In this document: positions 16,801 through 24,451 of the stretch, piece after piece
Numbering within the stretch: position 1 is the first letter of the stretch
How the letters are laid out: the number at the start of each line of letters is the position of its first letter
Assembly (NCBI GenBank): GCA_002416125.1
Contig: DIBU01000006.1
Location: forward strand, 186,001 to 250,000
Length of the DNA: 64,000 nt
Reading direction: 5' to 3'
DNA from: Halieaceae bacterium UBA5044
GTDB taxonomy: Bacteria > Pseudomonadota > Gammaproteobacteria > Pseudomonadales > Halieaceae
Notes under the pieces: generated by a model
Seen by the model: the letters and a program-made list of their open reading frames with translations, nothing else
Database searches by the model: none
What the model was told of the DNA's origin: nothing
Position numbers and translations under genes: made by a program

Positions 16801-17118
16801 ATGACGCGCAACACAAGCTACTCACCGCAGGCCCCCGATCGGGCATCGCTGGAGGACAGCGAAGGTGATCTGCTCCTTGAATTCGGCACCGACTGGTGTG
16901 GCCACTGCCAGGCCGCGCAAGCGGGCATTGCCCGGGCACTCAGCCAGCACCCCGCGCTGACCCACCTGAAAATCGAAGACGGCAAGGGCCGCCCACTGGG
17001 TCGCTCCTACAGCGTCAAACTGTGGCCGACGCTGATCCTGTTGCGCAACGGGCAGGAAATTGCCCGCTGTGTGCGCCCGTTGGAGGCCGCCGATGTAAAC
17101 CGGCTGCTGCAGGCCTGA
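16801..17118 (+). CDS. Thioredoxin-like protein with WCGHC active site
   Basis: The ATG at 16801 gives 105 residues. LLLEFGTDWCGHCQAAQ (about 22-38) carries the CxxC redox site, and KLWPTLILLRNGQEI (about 75) has the cis-proline. There is no signal peptide, so it should act in the cytoplasm. The CGHC pair is more usual in protein disulfide isomerases than in thioredoxin (CGPC), which would make it a weaker reductant. The methyltransferase gene follows after 13 bases, so cotranscription is likely. A longer in-frame extension upstream overlaps tetR and is rejected. Confidence 0.85.
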   Translation: MTRNTSYSPQAPDRASLEDSEGDLLLEFGTDWCGHCQAAQAGIARALSQHPALTHLKIEDGKGRPLGRSYSVKLWPTLILLRNGQEIARCVRPLEAADVNRLLQA

Positions 17119-17131
17119 CGGCACAGCGGCG

Positions 17132-18352
17132 GTGAGCAACGCAGCGCCAACGTGCTGGGCAGAACGGTTTCGCGCGCTCGACGCACTGCTTTATCGCTAT
17201 CGCCCTCTGTGGCAGCTGCGGCCCTTTCACCACCGTTCGCTGCCCTGGTGGGAAACCGAAACGACACTCGCCGAAGCGCTGCACGCACTGGATGAAGCCC
17301 AGTTGACGGTGCTGGAAGGCGATATGGAGCGCCGTCTGCGCTGGTTGCGCCCCTGGCTGGGCGACGCGGCCGATCGGCTGTCACAGCTCGTGGCGTTGCC
17401 CGAGCTGCCAGGTCGTCGTCTGGATATTCCAGCGCGCCTCGACACCGGGGTACCCGGGCGTAAATGGCAGCAGATTACGGCGTTCGTTGCGCGGATGGCG
17501 CCGGGGGAGGAACACCCGGTGCTGGAATGGTGCGCCGGCAAGGGGCACCTCGGCCGCCTGCTCGCGGTGGCCGACCAACGGCATGTTGTCAGCCTGGAAC
17601 ATAACGCGATGCTCTGCGCGCAGGGCCAGCGCCTCGCCGCAGGCTGGGCCGCCCCGATGCAATTTCACGCAGTCGATGTGCTGGGCGATGCCGCCGCACA
17701 CTTCCTGCCCGCCAACGGCCACGCCGTGGCACTGCATGCCTGCGGCGACCTGCACACGCGGCTCATGACACTCTGGCTGAGCAGCCGCTGTGAGCGCCTG
17801 ACCCTGTCTCCCTGCTGCTACGACGCGATCGCCGGCGAGCGCTATCGCCCCCTATCCCACGAGGCCGCCAGCAGCGGTCTCCGCTTGACCCGCGCGGACC
17901 TGCAATTCACCCAGCAGGAAAGTGTCACCGGAGGCCGCGCCACGCAACGCAGGCGTCAACGTGAGGTCCTGTGGCGCCTGGCTTTCGATGAATGGCAGCG
18001 CAGCGTCACCGGCATAGACCGCTACCTGCCGCTCCCGGCCGTGCCCTACAATATCACGCGCGGGAGCTTTGGCGGTTTTCTGCGCACGGCCGCCGCCCTC
18101 AAGGCACTGCCACCGGTAGAGAATGTCGATGAACACCACTGGCTGCTACGGGGCATGCAGCGTCGCGACCTGGTGCGCCGTATTGAGCTGGTTGCCCATG
18201 CGTTTCGTCGCCCGCTGGAAATATGGCTGGTGCTGGACCGGGCGCTGCTGCTCCAGGAACAGGGCGCCGACGTGCGCCTGGGCACCTTTTGTGACTACGC
18301 GCTGACCCCCCGCAACCTGTTGCTCGATGCCCGGCAGGTACAGCATGCGTGA
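17132..18352 (+). CDS. SAM-dependent methyltransferase (Methyltransf_32 type)
   Basis: A GTG-initiated 406-residue protein. The SAM-binding region begins VLEWCAGKGHLGRLLA (about 130) and is followed by VVSLEHNAMLC, then VALHACGDLHTRLM (about 198) and LSPCCYDAI (about 228). The HACGD and CCY motifs are typical of the Methyltransf_32 group found in uncharacterised bacterial proteins and GSTCD-like eukaryotic proteins. The substrate is unknown. The C-terminal half (FDEWQRSVTG, YNITRGSFGGFLRTA) belongs to the same family. Its stop overlaps the VanZ-like start by eight bases. The ribosome site before the GTG is weak. Confidence 0.78.
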   Translation: MSNAAPTCWAERFRALDALLYRYRPLWQLRPFHHRSLPWWETETTLAEALHALDEAQLTVLEGDMERRLRWLRPWLGDAADRLSQLVALPELPGRRLDIPARLDTGVPGRKWQQITAFVARMAPGEEHPVLEWCAGKGHLGRLLAVADQRHVVSLEHNAMLCAQGQRLAAGWAAPMQFHAVDVLGDAAAHFLPANGHAVALHACGDLHTRLMTLWLSSRCERLTLSPCCYDAIAGERYRPLSHEAASSGLRLTRADLQFTQQESVTGGRATQRRRQREVLWRLAFDEWQRSVTGIDRYLPLPAVPYNITRGSFGGFLRTAAALKALPPVENVDEHHWLLRGMQRRDLVRRIELVAHAFRRPLEIWLVLDRALLLQEQGADVRLGTFCDYALTPRNLLLDARQVQHA

Positions 18353-18764
18353 CCCCCGAAAACTGCATCGCCTGCAGTATCAGGCCCTGGGAATGCTCGG
18401 CGTTACCACCCTGCTGCTATTGCTGCCGGGCGAAGTGTTGAGTCTGCTCGAAGGCTGGTTACCCACGATCGAAGCGCCCGTACTGCAGACCGGCTCATCG
18501 GATAAACTCGTACACGGGGTGCTGTTCGCACTGTGCGGCTTTACCGCGATGCGCGCCTGGGGCCGCAGCGCCGAGCGCTGGATCTACGTATTCCTCGCAT
18601 TGTCCGGTTATGGCGCCGCCACCGAGATCCTGCAGCTCGCGGTACCGGGACGGGCCGCGAGTGCCGGCGATTTGCTCGCAGACGTACTGGGCGTGCTCGC
18701 GGGCATTGCCCTTGGCTATCACCGCAACCGGCGCCGGGAAAGCGCCCCGGCCACAGGCCTGTGA
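18345..18764 (+). CDS. VanZ-like membrane protein
   Basis: A 139-residue protein whose ATG overlaps the methyltransferase stop by eight bases. After a basic start (MRDPRKLHRLQ) come a helix at about 14-32, the conserved SSDKLVHGVLFALCGFTA (about 58), a third helix with YGAATEILQLAVPGRAASAGDLLADVLGVLAGIAL (given in parts: E-I-L-Q then SAGDLLAD), and a basic tail. This pattern of KLxHxxxF, EhxQ and DhhAN/D is that of VanZ-like proteins. The molecular role of this family outside teicoplanin resistance is unknown, and nothing here suggests antibiotic resistance. Confidence 0.8.
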   Translation: MRDPRKLHRLQYQALGMLGVTTLLLLLPGEVLSLLEGWLPTIEAPVLQTGSSDKLVHGVLFALCGFTAMRAWGRSAERWIYVFLALSGYGAATEILQLAVPGRAASAGDLLADVLGVLAGIALGYHRNRRRESAPATGL

Positions 18765-18831
18765 AATTTCGGTGGGAGCGCTATACTCACCGGTTTTGGA
18801 TGCTCAAGAGGCGTTACGGCAGGCGCAGCTC

Positions 18832-19170
18832 ATGGTAAAGAAGCTCCCCGACAAAGCGGATCTACGCGCCGATCTCGACCGCGAGACACAGCGGTTCCTG
18901 CGGGAAGGTGGGGAAGTAAAATCTGTGCCGCCGGGTGTCAGTGGCAAGGACCCCCTCGCCCCGCCGCTGTATCTGACGCGCCGGCTGTTTGCCGAACCAC
19001 GCGCGGAGCGCACACTGGTACCCGAGGTTGTCGCCGCCATAGAGGAACGCCGGAAGGCATTGCAGAAGCGGCAGCCAGCCAGCAAGGGAAGCGCGCGACC
19101 CCGGCCGCGGCGGAAGATCCTCTACGATGACTTCGGTGAGCCACTGCGCCAGGTCTGGGTTGACGACTAG
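18832..19170 (+). CDS. Small soluble protein, distantly SutA-like
   Basis: A 112-residue charged protein with no hydrophobic segment; AGG lies eight bases before the ATG. The first half has LDRETQRFLREGGEVKSV, then PPGVSGKDPLAPP; the second half is a basic linker and a DDFGEPLRQVWVDD end. The FLxxGGxVxxVxP pattern recalls the conserved C-terminal part of SutA, the RNA-polymerase-binding regulator of Pseudomonas. That resemblance is from memory and weak, since flanking acidic regions do not match. It is convergent with a secreted protein gene, and their stop codons overlap as CTAG. Confidence 0.62.
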   Translation: MVKKLPDKADLRADLDRETQRFLREGGEVKSVPPGVSGKDPLAPPLYLTRRLFAEPRAERTLVPEVVAAIEERRKALQKRQPASKGSARPRPRRKILYDDFGEPLRQVWVDD

Positions 19171-19643
19171 GGCTGCCCTGCCTCGGGATTCTCGCCGGAT
19201 CCGGGCTCAAGTCCTTCCGCCATACCCTGCCCTCCTTCGGCGGTGAGCGCGAAGCGGTTTTGCGGTATGTACACCGTGAGCCGCTGGCCGGCGATCAACT
19301 CACCGGCGCGCAACGCCTTGCCATCAATGACTGCGCGCCACTTGGGCCCCACCCGAACCGTGGTTTCATGCCCCTGACTGCCATCCACGTGCACTGTGCG
19401 CAGGGTCATCCGGTTGCCCGTCACGCGCACGACGTCAACCTCAGCCTGGGCGTACAGGGTACCGTCACGCGCATAGATACCGCGACAGATCTGCCCGATA
19501 TCCGGGTAGCTTCTGTGCACCGCCGGCGACCACTGCAGCGTTTCGCAGGTCGGCAGGCGGGTTTCGATATCGTACTGGGCCTGTGACAGACCGCCGACAA
19601 GCGTGCAGCACAGCCCGATCACACCAGCACCCATCCTCTTCAT
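19167..19643 (-). CDS. Secreted hypothetical protein
   Basis: The ATG at 19641-19643 has GGAGG five bases upstream, giving 158 residues. Residues 1-22 are a signal peptide ending SQAQ. The mature part has two Cys (CETL and ICRGIYA) that could form a disulfide, then a beta-rich region with GNRMTLRTVHVDGSQGHET and a central YIPQNRFAL, and a Gly/Glu-rich end. The VGPKWRAVIDGKALRAGELIAG segment looks like a small beta barrel. I recognise no family. It converges on the small SutA-like gene. Confidence 0.68.
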   Translation of the reverse strand: MKRMGAGVIGLCCTLVGGLSQAQYDIETRLPTCETLQWSPAVHRSYPDIGQICRGIYARDGTLYAQAEVDVVRVTGNRMTLRTVHVDGSQGHETTVRVGPKWRAVIDGKALRAGELIAGQRLTVYIPQNRFALTAEGGQGMAEGLEPGSGENPEAGQP

Positions 19644-19744
19644 GACGTCCTCCACTGAATCGCGTACGACCACCGCAACATCGCGGCACCCTGCTCCGCC
19701 GCCTGGCGTCTATACTGTGACGAGGCAGGCAATCTACTGCAGGG

Positions 19745-19775
19745 TTGACATCGTATACAGACTAACTTCTATACG
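19745..19775 (+). promoter_or_regulatory. Promoter with inverted repeat before the SRPBCC-SDR gene
   Basis: A perfect -35 box TTGACA lies at 19745-19750. The -10 box is either TCTATA after 17 bases or TATACG after 19. Six-base inverted arms CGTATA (19752-19757) and TATACG (19770-19775) occupy the spacer and -10 region, so a dimeric repressor could cover the promoter. No regulator gene is adjacent. Confidence 0.5.
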
Positions 19776-19786
19776 GGATTTCTACC

Positions 19787-21247
19787 ATGATTGAACTGCA
19801 TGAGAAAATCGATGTGCCCCGTCCGGTCCGCGAGGCGTTCGACTACGTGAAGGACTTTCGCACGACGCAGGAGTGGGATGCAACGGCCAGTGCTGCGGAG
19901 AAGCTGTCCGCAGGGCCTGTTGAGGTGGGTACACGCTTCCGCGTGACCTGCGACATGCCGGTTGGCTCGGTTGACCTGCTGTATACCGTCACGCACCTCG
20001 AGCAGGACAAATCCATCGAACTGCACGGCAGCTGCCGGCTGTTCGAGGTGAACGACGTCATCCATTTCTCATCGTCGTCGGCCGGCACACATATCGACTA
20101 CCGGGCCACCTTCAATTTCCACGTACCCCTGGGCCCAACGGTGGCAGCACTGCGCAAAGGTATGGAAAAAATGGGCTACGAGTCCGTGCAGGGGTTGAAG
20201 ACGGCGCTGGAGGACAACTACCCCGCACCGACAGTGTCGGCAAGCAATGCGCGGGCTGACCGCTGGGTCTTGCCCGGCGTCGCGCGCTTCAGCCGACGGG
20301 GCTACACACTGGGCAAACGCCACTGGAACCCCATGTCGGCCTGGATGGGCGACAAGCACGCGGTGATTACCGGGGCCACGTCCGGGCTGGGACTGGCAAC
20401 AGCGCGTTCGCTTGCCGAGCGCGGCGCAGCGCTGACGCTGGTGATTCGTAACGAGTCACGTGCACAGGACCTCGTCAACACCCTGCAGCGAGAGACCGGC
20501 AACCCGAATATTTCGGTCGAGATCGCCGACCTGAGCCTGATGTCCGAGGTCCAGCGTCTGGTCGAGCGACTGCTGCGCACGGGCCGACCGATCGATGTAC
20601 TGGTCAACAACGCGGGCGCGCTGTTCAACGAGCGTGCGGAAACTGCGGAAGGGCTGGAGCAGAGTTTCGCCTTGTTGTTGCTCTCACCCTACCGGCTTAC
20701 CCTGGGGGTCAAGCCCCTGTTGCAGGCTGCGCCGCAAGCGCGCGTGATCAACGTGGTATCGGGCGGCATGTACACGCAACCCCTGAAGGTTCGCTGGCTT
20801 CAGGCCCGGGAACAGAACTACTCGGGCAGCGTTGCCTATGCGCGCTGCAAGCGCGCGCTGATGGTGCTCTCCGAGCAGTGGGCCGATGCCTGGAAGGATG
20901 AGAATATCGTCGTCAACGCCATGCACCCCGGTTGGGCGGATACACCCGGAGTGGAATCGGCCCTGCCCGGTTTCCACCGTATCACCCGGCGTATTCTGCG
21001 CAGCCCGGAGGAAGGTGCGGACACCATCGTCTGGCTCGCCGTCGCGACTGAGGCGGCAAAAGTCACTGGTGCGCTGTTCCTCGACCGCGAGCCACGCACC
21101 ACGCATCTGCTGAGCAAGACCGAGGACGACGCGCAGGAGCGTGAGGCGCTGCAACCCTACCTCGACTCCATTTCGGTAACGGCACCGCGCAAAGGCCGAG
21201 CGACGCGCAGCGCCGGCAGCAGCAAGCGGGTGGCGGCGGCTGGTTAA
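19787..21247 (+). CDS. SRPBCC lipid-binding domain fused to short-chain dehydrogenase
   Basis: A 486-residue two-domain protein. Residues 1-145 have the SRPBCC/polyketide-cyclase pattern (IELHEKIDVPRPVREAFDYV), a pocket fold for hydrophobic ligands. From about 190 the protein is an NAD(P)-dependent short-chain dehydrogenase: TGATSGLGLA cofactor loop, NNAGA, VVSGGM with the catalytic Ser, and YARCK with the catalytic Tyr and Lys, then HPGWADTPGV. The SDR part resembles the DHRS12 group. The fusion suggests a reductase that receives a bulky hydrophobic substrate from its own carrier domain. It opens the catabolic-looking region, followed by an epoxide hydrolase 92 bases downstream. Confidence 0.85.
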   Translation: MIELHEKIDVPRPVREAFDYVKDFRTTQEWDATASAAEKLSAGPVEVGTRFRVTCDMPVGSVDLLYTVTHLEQDKSIELHGSCRLFEVNDVIHFSSSSAGTHIDYRATFNFHVPLGPTVAALRKGMEKMGYESVQGLKTALEDNYPAPTVSASNARADRWVLPGVARFSRRGYTLGKRHWNPMSAWMGDKHAVITGATSGLGLATARSLAERGAALTLVIRNESRAQDLVNTLQRETGNPNISVEIADLSLMSEVQRLVERLLRTGRPIDVLVNNAGALFNERAETAEGLEQSFALLLLSPYRLTLGVKPLLQAAPQARVINVVSGGMYTQPLKVRWLQAREQNYSGSVAYARCKRALMVLSEQWADAWKDENIVVNAMHPGWADTPGVESALPGFHRITRRILRSPEEGADTIVWLAVATEAAKVTGALFLDREPRTTHLLSKTEDDAQEREALQPYLDSISVTAPRKGRATRSAGSSKRVAAAG

Positions 21248-21339
21248 ACCGCTATACCGCGCGACGGGTTTGTTACCGCCGCTGCTTGCATCGACAGGTT
21301 CCTCTGGCTACGGTAGAGCGCTTCCTTGAGGGTTCTACC

Positions 21340-22494
21340 ATGTCTGATACCACCGTTCTGCCATTCACTGTCGATATTCCCGACGCCGATCTGGACGATT
21401 TGCGGCGCCGCCTGAGCACCGCCCGCTGGCCTGACCCGGAAACCTGCGAGGACTGGAGCCAGGGCATCCCGCTCGCCTATACGCAGGAACTGGCGCAGTA
21501 CTGGGCACAGGACTATGACTGGCGGCGCTGCGAAGCGGAACTGAACCGCTGGCCGCAATTCCGTACACGCCTCGGCGGCATCGACATCCACTTTCTGCAC
21601 TGCCGTTCACCCCACCCCGACGCACTGCCGCTGATTATCTCCCACGGTTGGCCCGGATCAGTGCTGGAGTTCCGTCATATCATAGCTGCGCTGGTCGACC
21701 CGGTCGCCCACGGCGGCGACGCAGCGGATGCATTCCATGTCGTGATCCCCTCACTGCCGGGCTACGGTTTCTCGGGCAAACCAGCGGCCACCGGGACCTC
21801 CGTCGAAGTGATTGGACGCCTGTGGGGTGAGCTGATGGCGCGCCTCGGCTACGAGCGCTACGTTGCCCAGGGTGGCGACTGGGGCAGTATGATCACACAG
21901 AGCATCGGGCAGACCGAAACCCGCCACTGCGCGGGCATTCACATCACCATGCCCATCGTGTCACCCGACCCCGACACGATGAACAACCTGACAGCGAACG
22001 AGCAGTCCGCGCTTGACGGCATGACGTATTACGCACAGTGGGACTCTGGCTACTCAAAGCAGCAGTCTACCCGGCCGCAGACCCTGGGCTACGGACTCGC
22101 CGACTCACCGGTGGGGCAGATGGCGTGGATCATCGAAAAGTTCTGGGCCTGGACGGACTGCGAGCGCAGCGGCGTCAAACATCCCGAGAACGTGATCAGC
22201 CGCGATGAACTGCTGGACAACGTGATGCTCTACTGGCTGAACAACACCGGGGCGAGTTCCGCACGCCTGTACTGGGAGAGTTTCAACAATCCCTCTATGG
22301 ACCCGATCACGATGCCCACCGGCTGCTCCATCTTTCCGAAAGAGATTTTTCGCAGCAGCCGACGCTGGGCGGAGCAGCGTTTCCACAACCTTATTCACTG
22401 GAACGAGCTGTCCAGTGGCGGGCACTTCGCCGCCCTGGAACAGCCGGAAGTGCTGGTCAATGAACTGCGCACCTGCTTCCGCAGCCTGCGCTGA
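21340..22494 (+). CDS. Epoxide hydrolase (alpha/beta hydrolase with EHN domain)
   Basis: The ATG at 21340 gives 384 residues. The N-terminal 110 residues are the epoxide-hydrolase N domain (FTVDIPDADLDDLRRRLSTA, then WPQFRT). The oxyanion motif HGWPGS follows. The nucleophile is D180 in GGDWG, and the catalytic His is H362 in GGHFAALE; the charge-relay acid would be in the cap region. The enzyme should add water to an epoxide in the cytoplasm. Relatives act on hydrophobic epoxides and some are juvenile-hormone-type. The thioesterase gene starts 27 bases after its stop. Confidence 0.88.
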   Translation: MSDTTVLPFTVDIPDADLDDLRRRLSTARWPDPETCEDWSQGIPLAYTQELAQYWAQDYDWRRCEAELNRWPQFRTRLGGIDIHFLHCRSPHPDALPLIISHGWPGSVLEFRHIIAALVDPVAHGGDAADAFHVVIPSLPGYGFSGKPAATGTSVEVIGRLWGELMARLGYERYVAQGGDWGSMITQSIGQTETRHCAGIHITMPIVSPDPDTMNNLTANEQSALDGMTYYAQWDSGYSKQQSTRPQTLGYGLADSPVGQMAWIIEKFWAWTDCERSGVKHPENVISRDELLDNVMLYWLNNTGASSARLYWESFNNPSMDPITMPTGCSIFPKEIFRSSRRWAEQRFHNLIHWNELSSGGHFAALEQPEVLVNELRTCFRSLR

Positions 22495-22521
22495 CGCACA
22501 CGACACAACAGGACCCCATGC

Positions 22522-23199
22522 ATGTTCGACAACCGCGACCGGAGCAAGGCGGTATTCAGCCCCTTTGCTTCCGAAGAAGTGTCACCCCCTTTCTCGCCAC
22601 ACTGGGAGGCCAAACGCAGGGCGGCGGAGGCGCTGCGTGCGCTGACTGAAACCCTGGTAACCAGTGATGCGGATACCGAGGGCCTGAATGCCCTGGCACA
22701 GCGCCTTGAGCGGGAAAGCGCGGCGCTCGGTGCCCAACCGCGCCTCTACGGCTTGGAGGCCTTCATCGCCGACGGGAAACACGGTGGCCACGGAGAGGTG
22801 AACCATGAGCTGAACGCGCTGGGCGGGTGGAGCAATCCCCTCTCACCGGCGCTCAATATGTGGCTGAAGGGGCGTGAAGCCTTCGGCACGGTACGCTGCG
22901 GCTACGCCTACGAAGGCCCACCCGGGTTTATTCACGGCGGCTTTATCGCTGCCATTTTCGACCAGTTTCTCGGTATGGCACAGCTGGCGGGAAACAACCC
23001 GGGCATGACCGGCACCTTGACCGTGCGCTACCACCGGCCGACACCGCTGAACACCGACCTGTCGCTGCGCGCGACGCTACAGGGTTCCACCGGGCGCAAA
23101 ACCGTGGTTACGGGCGAAATGCTGATGGCGGGTGAGGTCACGGCAAGCTGTGAGGGGCTGTTTATCAGGCCACAGAAAGCGCTGTTGAGTACGCCCTGA
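22522..23199 (+). CDS. PaaI-type hotdog thioesterase
   Basis: A 225-residue protein with a hotdog domain in the second half: GPPGFIHGGFIAAIFDQFLG (about 132-151), containing the HGG active-site pattern, then GTLTVRYHRPTPLNT. Such enzymes hydrolyse acyl-CoA thioesters, often of aromatic or medium-chain acids. The N-terminal ~90 residues, with a long charged helix (LERESAALGAQPRLYGLEAF), are an extension not part of the core fold. It follows the epoxide hydrolase by 27 bases, which places it in the same transcript, and it converges on the nuclease-relic gene. Confidence 0.8.
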   Translation: MFDNRDRSKAVFSPFASEEVSPPFSPHWEAKRRAAEALRALTETLVTSDADTEGLNALAQRLERESAALGAQPRLYGLEAFIADGKHGGHGEVNHELNALGGWSNPLSPALNMWLKGREAFGTVRCGYAYEGPPGFIHGGFIAAIFDQFLGMAQLAGNNPGMTGTLTVRYHRPTPLNTDLSLRATLQGSTGRKTVVTGEMLMAGEVTASCEGLFIRPQKALLSTP

Positions 23200-23211
23200 G
23201 GTGCTTAGCCC

Positions 23212-24351
23212 TCAGCCGTCAAAACTCTCACTGGTGTTCAGGCTGGCAGAAAACGGCACCGGCGTGAAACGCCTGGGTGTGTCCTGCTCCCCCGGTCTGT
23301 CCTCCGGCGCCTCGCACCTGCGCCCTGCCGAGGGCACTGCGTAGGCACGACGCGGAAGCGGCTCATCGCGACGCGCAACGCTGAATCCCGGGGTATCCAG
23401 CGGGTGCGCCAGGGGTTCTGTCATCTCTGGCTGGGGCGGCACCGGCGCGCCGCCCAGCACCGCGGGCGGCACGGGCCTGCGCCGCCGATCGCCAGCGCGG
23501 GCCGCGCGACCTTGAGGTCGTTTCACCGAAACACCGCCACTGCCGATGAACTCCAGGCCCTGCAGCGCCGCATCACTGCCTTCTGCCAGCAGCGCGCGGG
23601 GCGCGGCCGGCGCGCTGGCCACCTCGCCCTGCCGTTCCTGCACCTGCCAGTGGGTGTCACCCTGCAGGGCCCGCTGGCGCAGCACTGCGTTGGCGCAATC
23701 CCTCCAGCGGCCAAAATGGACGGACAGCGCCGGATCCGGCATACGGTGCTTGCGAAACTCGCGCTGCGCGGCCATGAAGTGCTGCTTGACCGCGCGATAG
23801 TGGTAGATATGGTCTTCGGTGTTCAAATGCAGCGCCTGCCCGCCCGCACGAAATATCACCATCTTCGGCGGCAGAACCCCCTGCAGGCTGTGCAGAAGGT
23901 CTGCAATGAAGCAGAGCCTGAAGGCATCGTGCTGACTGGTTTTACCCTGCGTGTCACACGGTATGTAGAGGTGGTTGCCCAGCTCTGAATAACCGCGAGT
24001 GCGCATTAAAAGCTGGCTGGACGCGGCCAATGGCCCTACGGCGAGCTGGCCGTTGACAATAAACTCCGCGCCGCTGCGCATGGCTGCGAGGGTGTCACTG
24101 CGTCGCAGGGCCTCCGGCGCCTCCCAGTCCACCAAGGTCACCTGCCGGCCGTTTCTGGCAAGCACAGCGGCGACCGCGTCCTGACGGCTGGCGCTGTCAC
24201 CGGGCTCGGCACTGCCCGGGTCCGGTGCAACACCGTGCGCCGGATTCTCGATCGTCAGGCGCTCCATCCAGCTGGCGAAGGGTGACTCCTTGAACAGAAC
24301 CATATCTTCGGAAGTGAAGGTCAGTGTTCTGTCAACGCTGTAGAGGTACAT
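23212..24351 (-). CDS. Degenerate RecB/Cas4-like nuclease fold with disordered tail
   Basis: A 379-residue protein. The N-terminal ~215 residues align by pattern with the nuclease part of TM0106-type RecB-like proteins: FTSEDMVLFKESPFASWMER, then DTLAAMRSGAEFIVNGQL, and DTQGKTSQHDAFRLCFIADL. The two key catalytic spots look lost: Q113 where relatives have Asp (A/F-D-F-L), and D133-T-Q135 where a D-x-K motif is expected. The helicase half found in relatives is absent. Residues about 250-379 are Pro/Arg-rich and probably disordered. The ATG at 24351 has no clear ribosome site. It is therefore probably a non-catalytic DNA- or protein-binding protein. Confidence 0.55.
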   Translation of the reverse strand: MYLYSVDRTLTFTSEDMVLFKESPFASWMERLTIENPAHGVAPDPGSAEPGDSASRQDAVAAVLARNGRQVTLVDWEAPEALRRSDTLAAMRSGAEFIVNGQLAVGPLAASSQLLMRTRGYSELGNHLYIPCDTQGKTSQHDAFRLCFIADLLHSLQGVLPPKMVIFRAGGQALHLNTEDHIYHYRAVKQHFMAAQREFRKHRMPDPALSVHFGRWRDCANAVLRQRALQGDTHWQVQERQGEVASAPAAPRALLAEGSDAALQGLEFIGSGGVSVKRPQGRAARAGDRRRRPVPPAVLGGAPVPPQPEMTEPLAHPLDTPGFSVARRDEPLPRRAYAVPSAGRRCEAPEDRPGEQDTPRRFTPVPFSASLNTSESFDG

Positions 24352-24413
24352 GGGTGAGGGGCATTCCCTTGTTTGTTGTCACCTGCCGGCGCGAGTAGCG
24401 GCACTGCCCCCGC

Positions 24414-24442
24414 TTTATAGCGAATCGCGGCGCGGGTGTCCA
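24414..24442 (-). promoter_or_regulatory. Strong sigma-70-like promoter of the nuclease-relic gene
   Basis: On the minus strand TGGACA (24437-24442) and TATAAA (24414-24419) are separated by exactly 17 bases; each differs from consensus at one base. Transcription would start near 24407 and leave a leader of about 55 bases. It lies just downstream of the amidohydrolase stop, so the relic gene has its own promoter. Confidence 0.68.
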
Positions 24443-24451
24443 CGCCGCTGC

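Noticed and set aside
23196..23215. CTGAGG/CCTCAG hairpin between the thioesterase and nuclease-relic genes
   Set aside because: Short stem, no U-run, overlaps coding ends; too weak to call.
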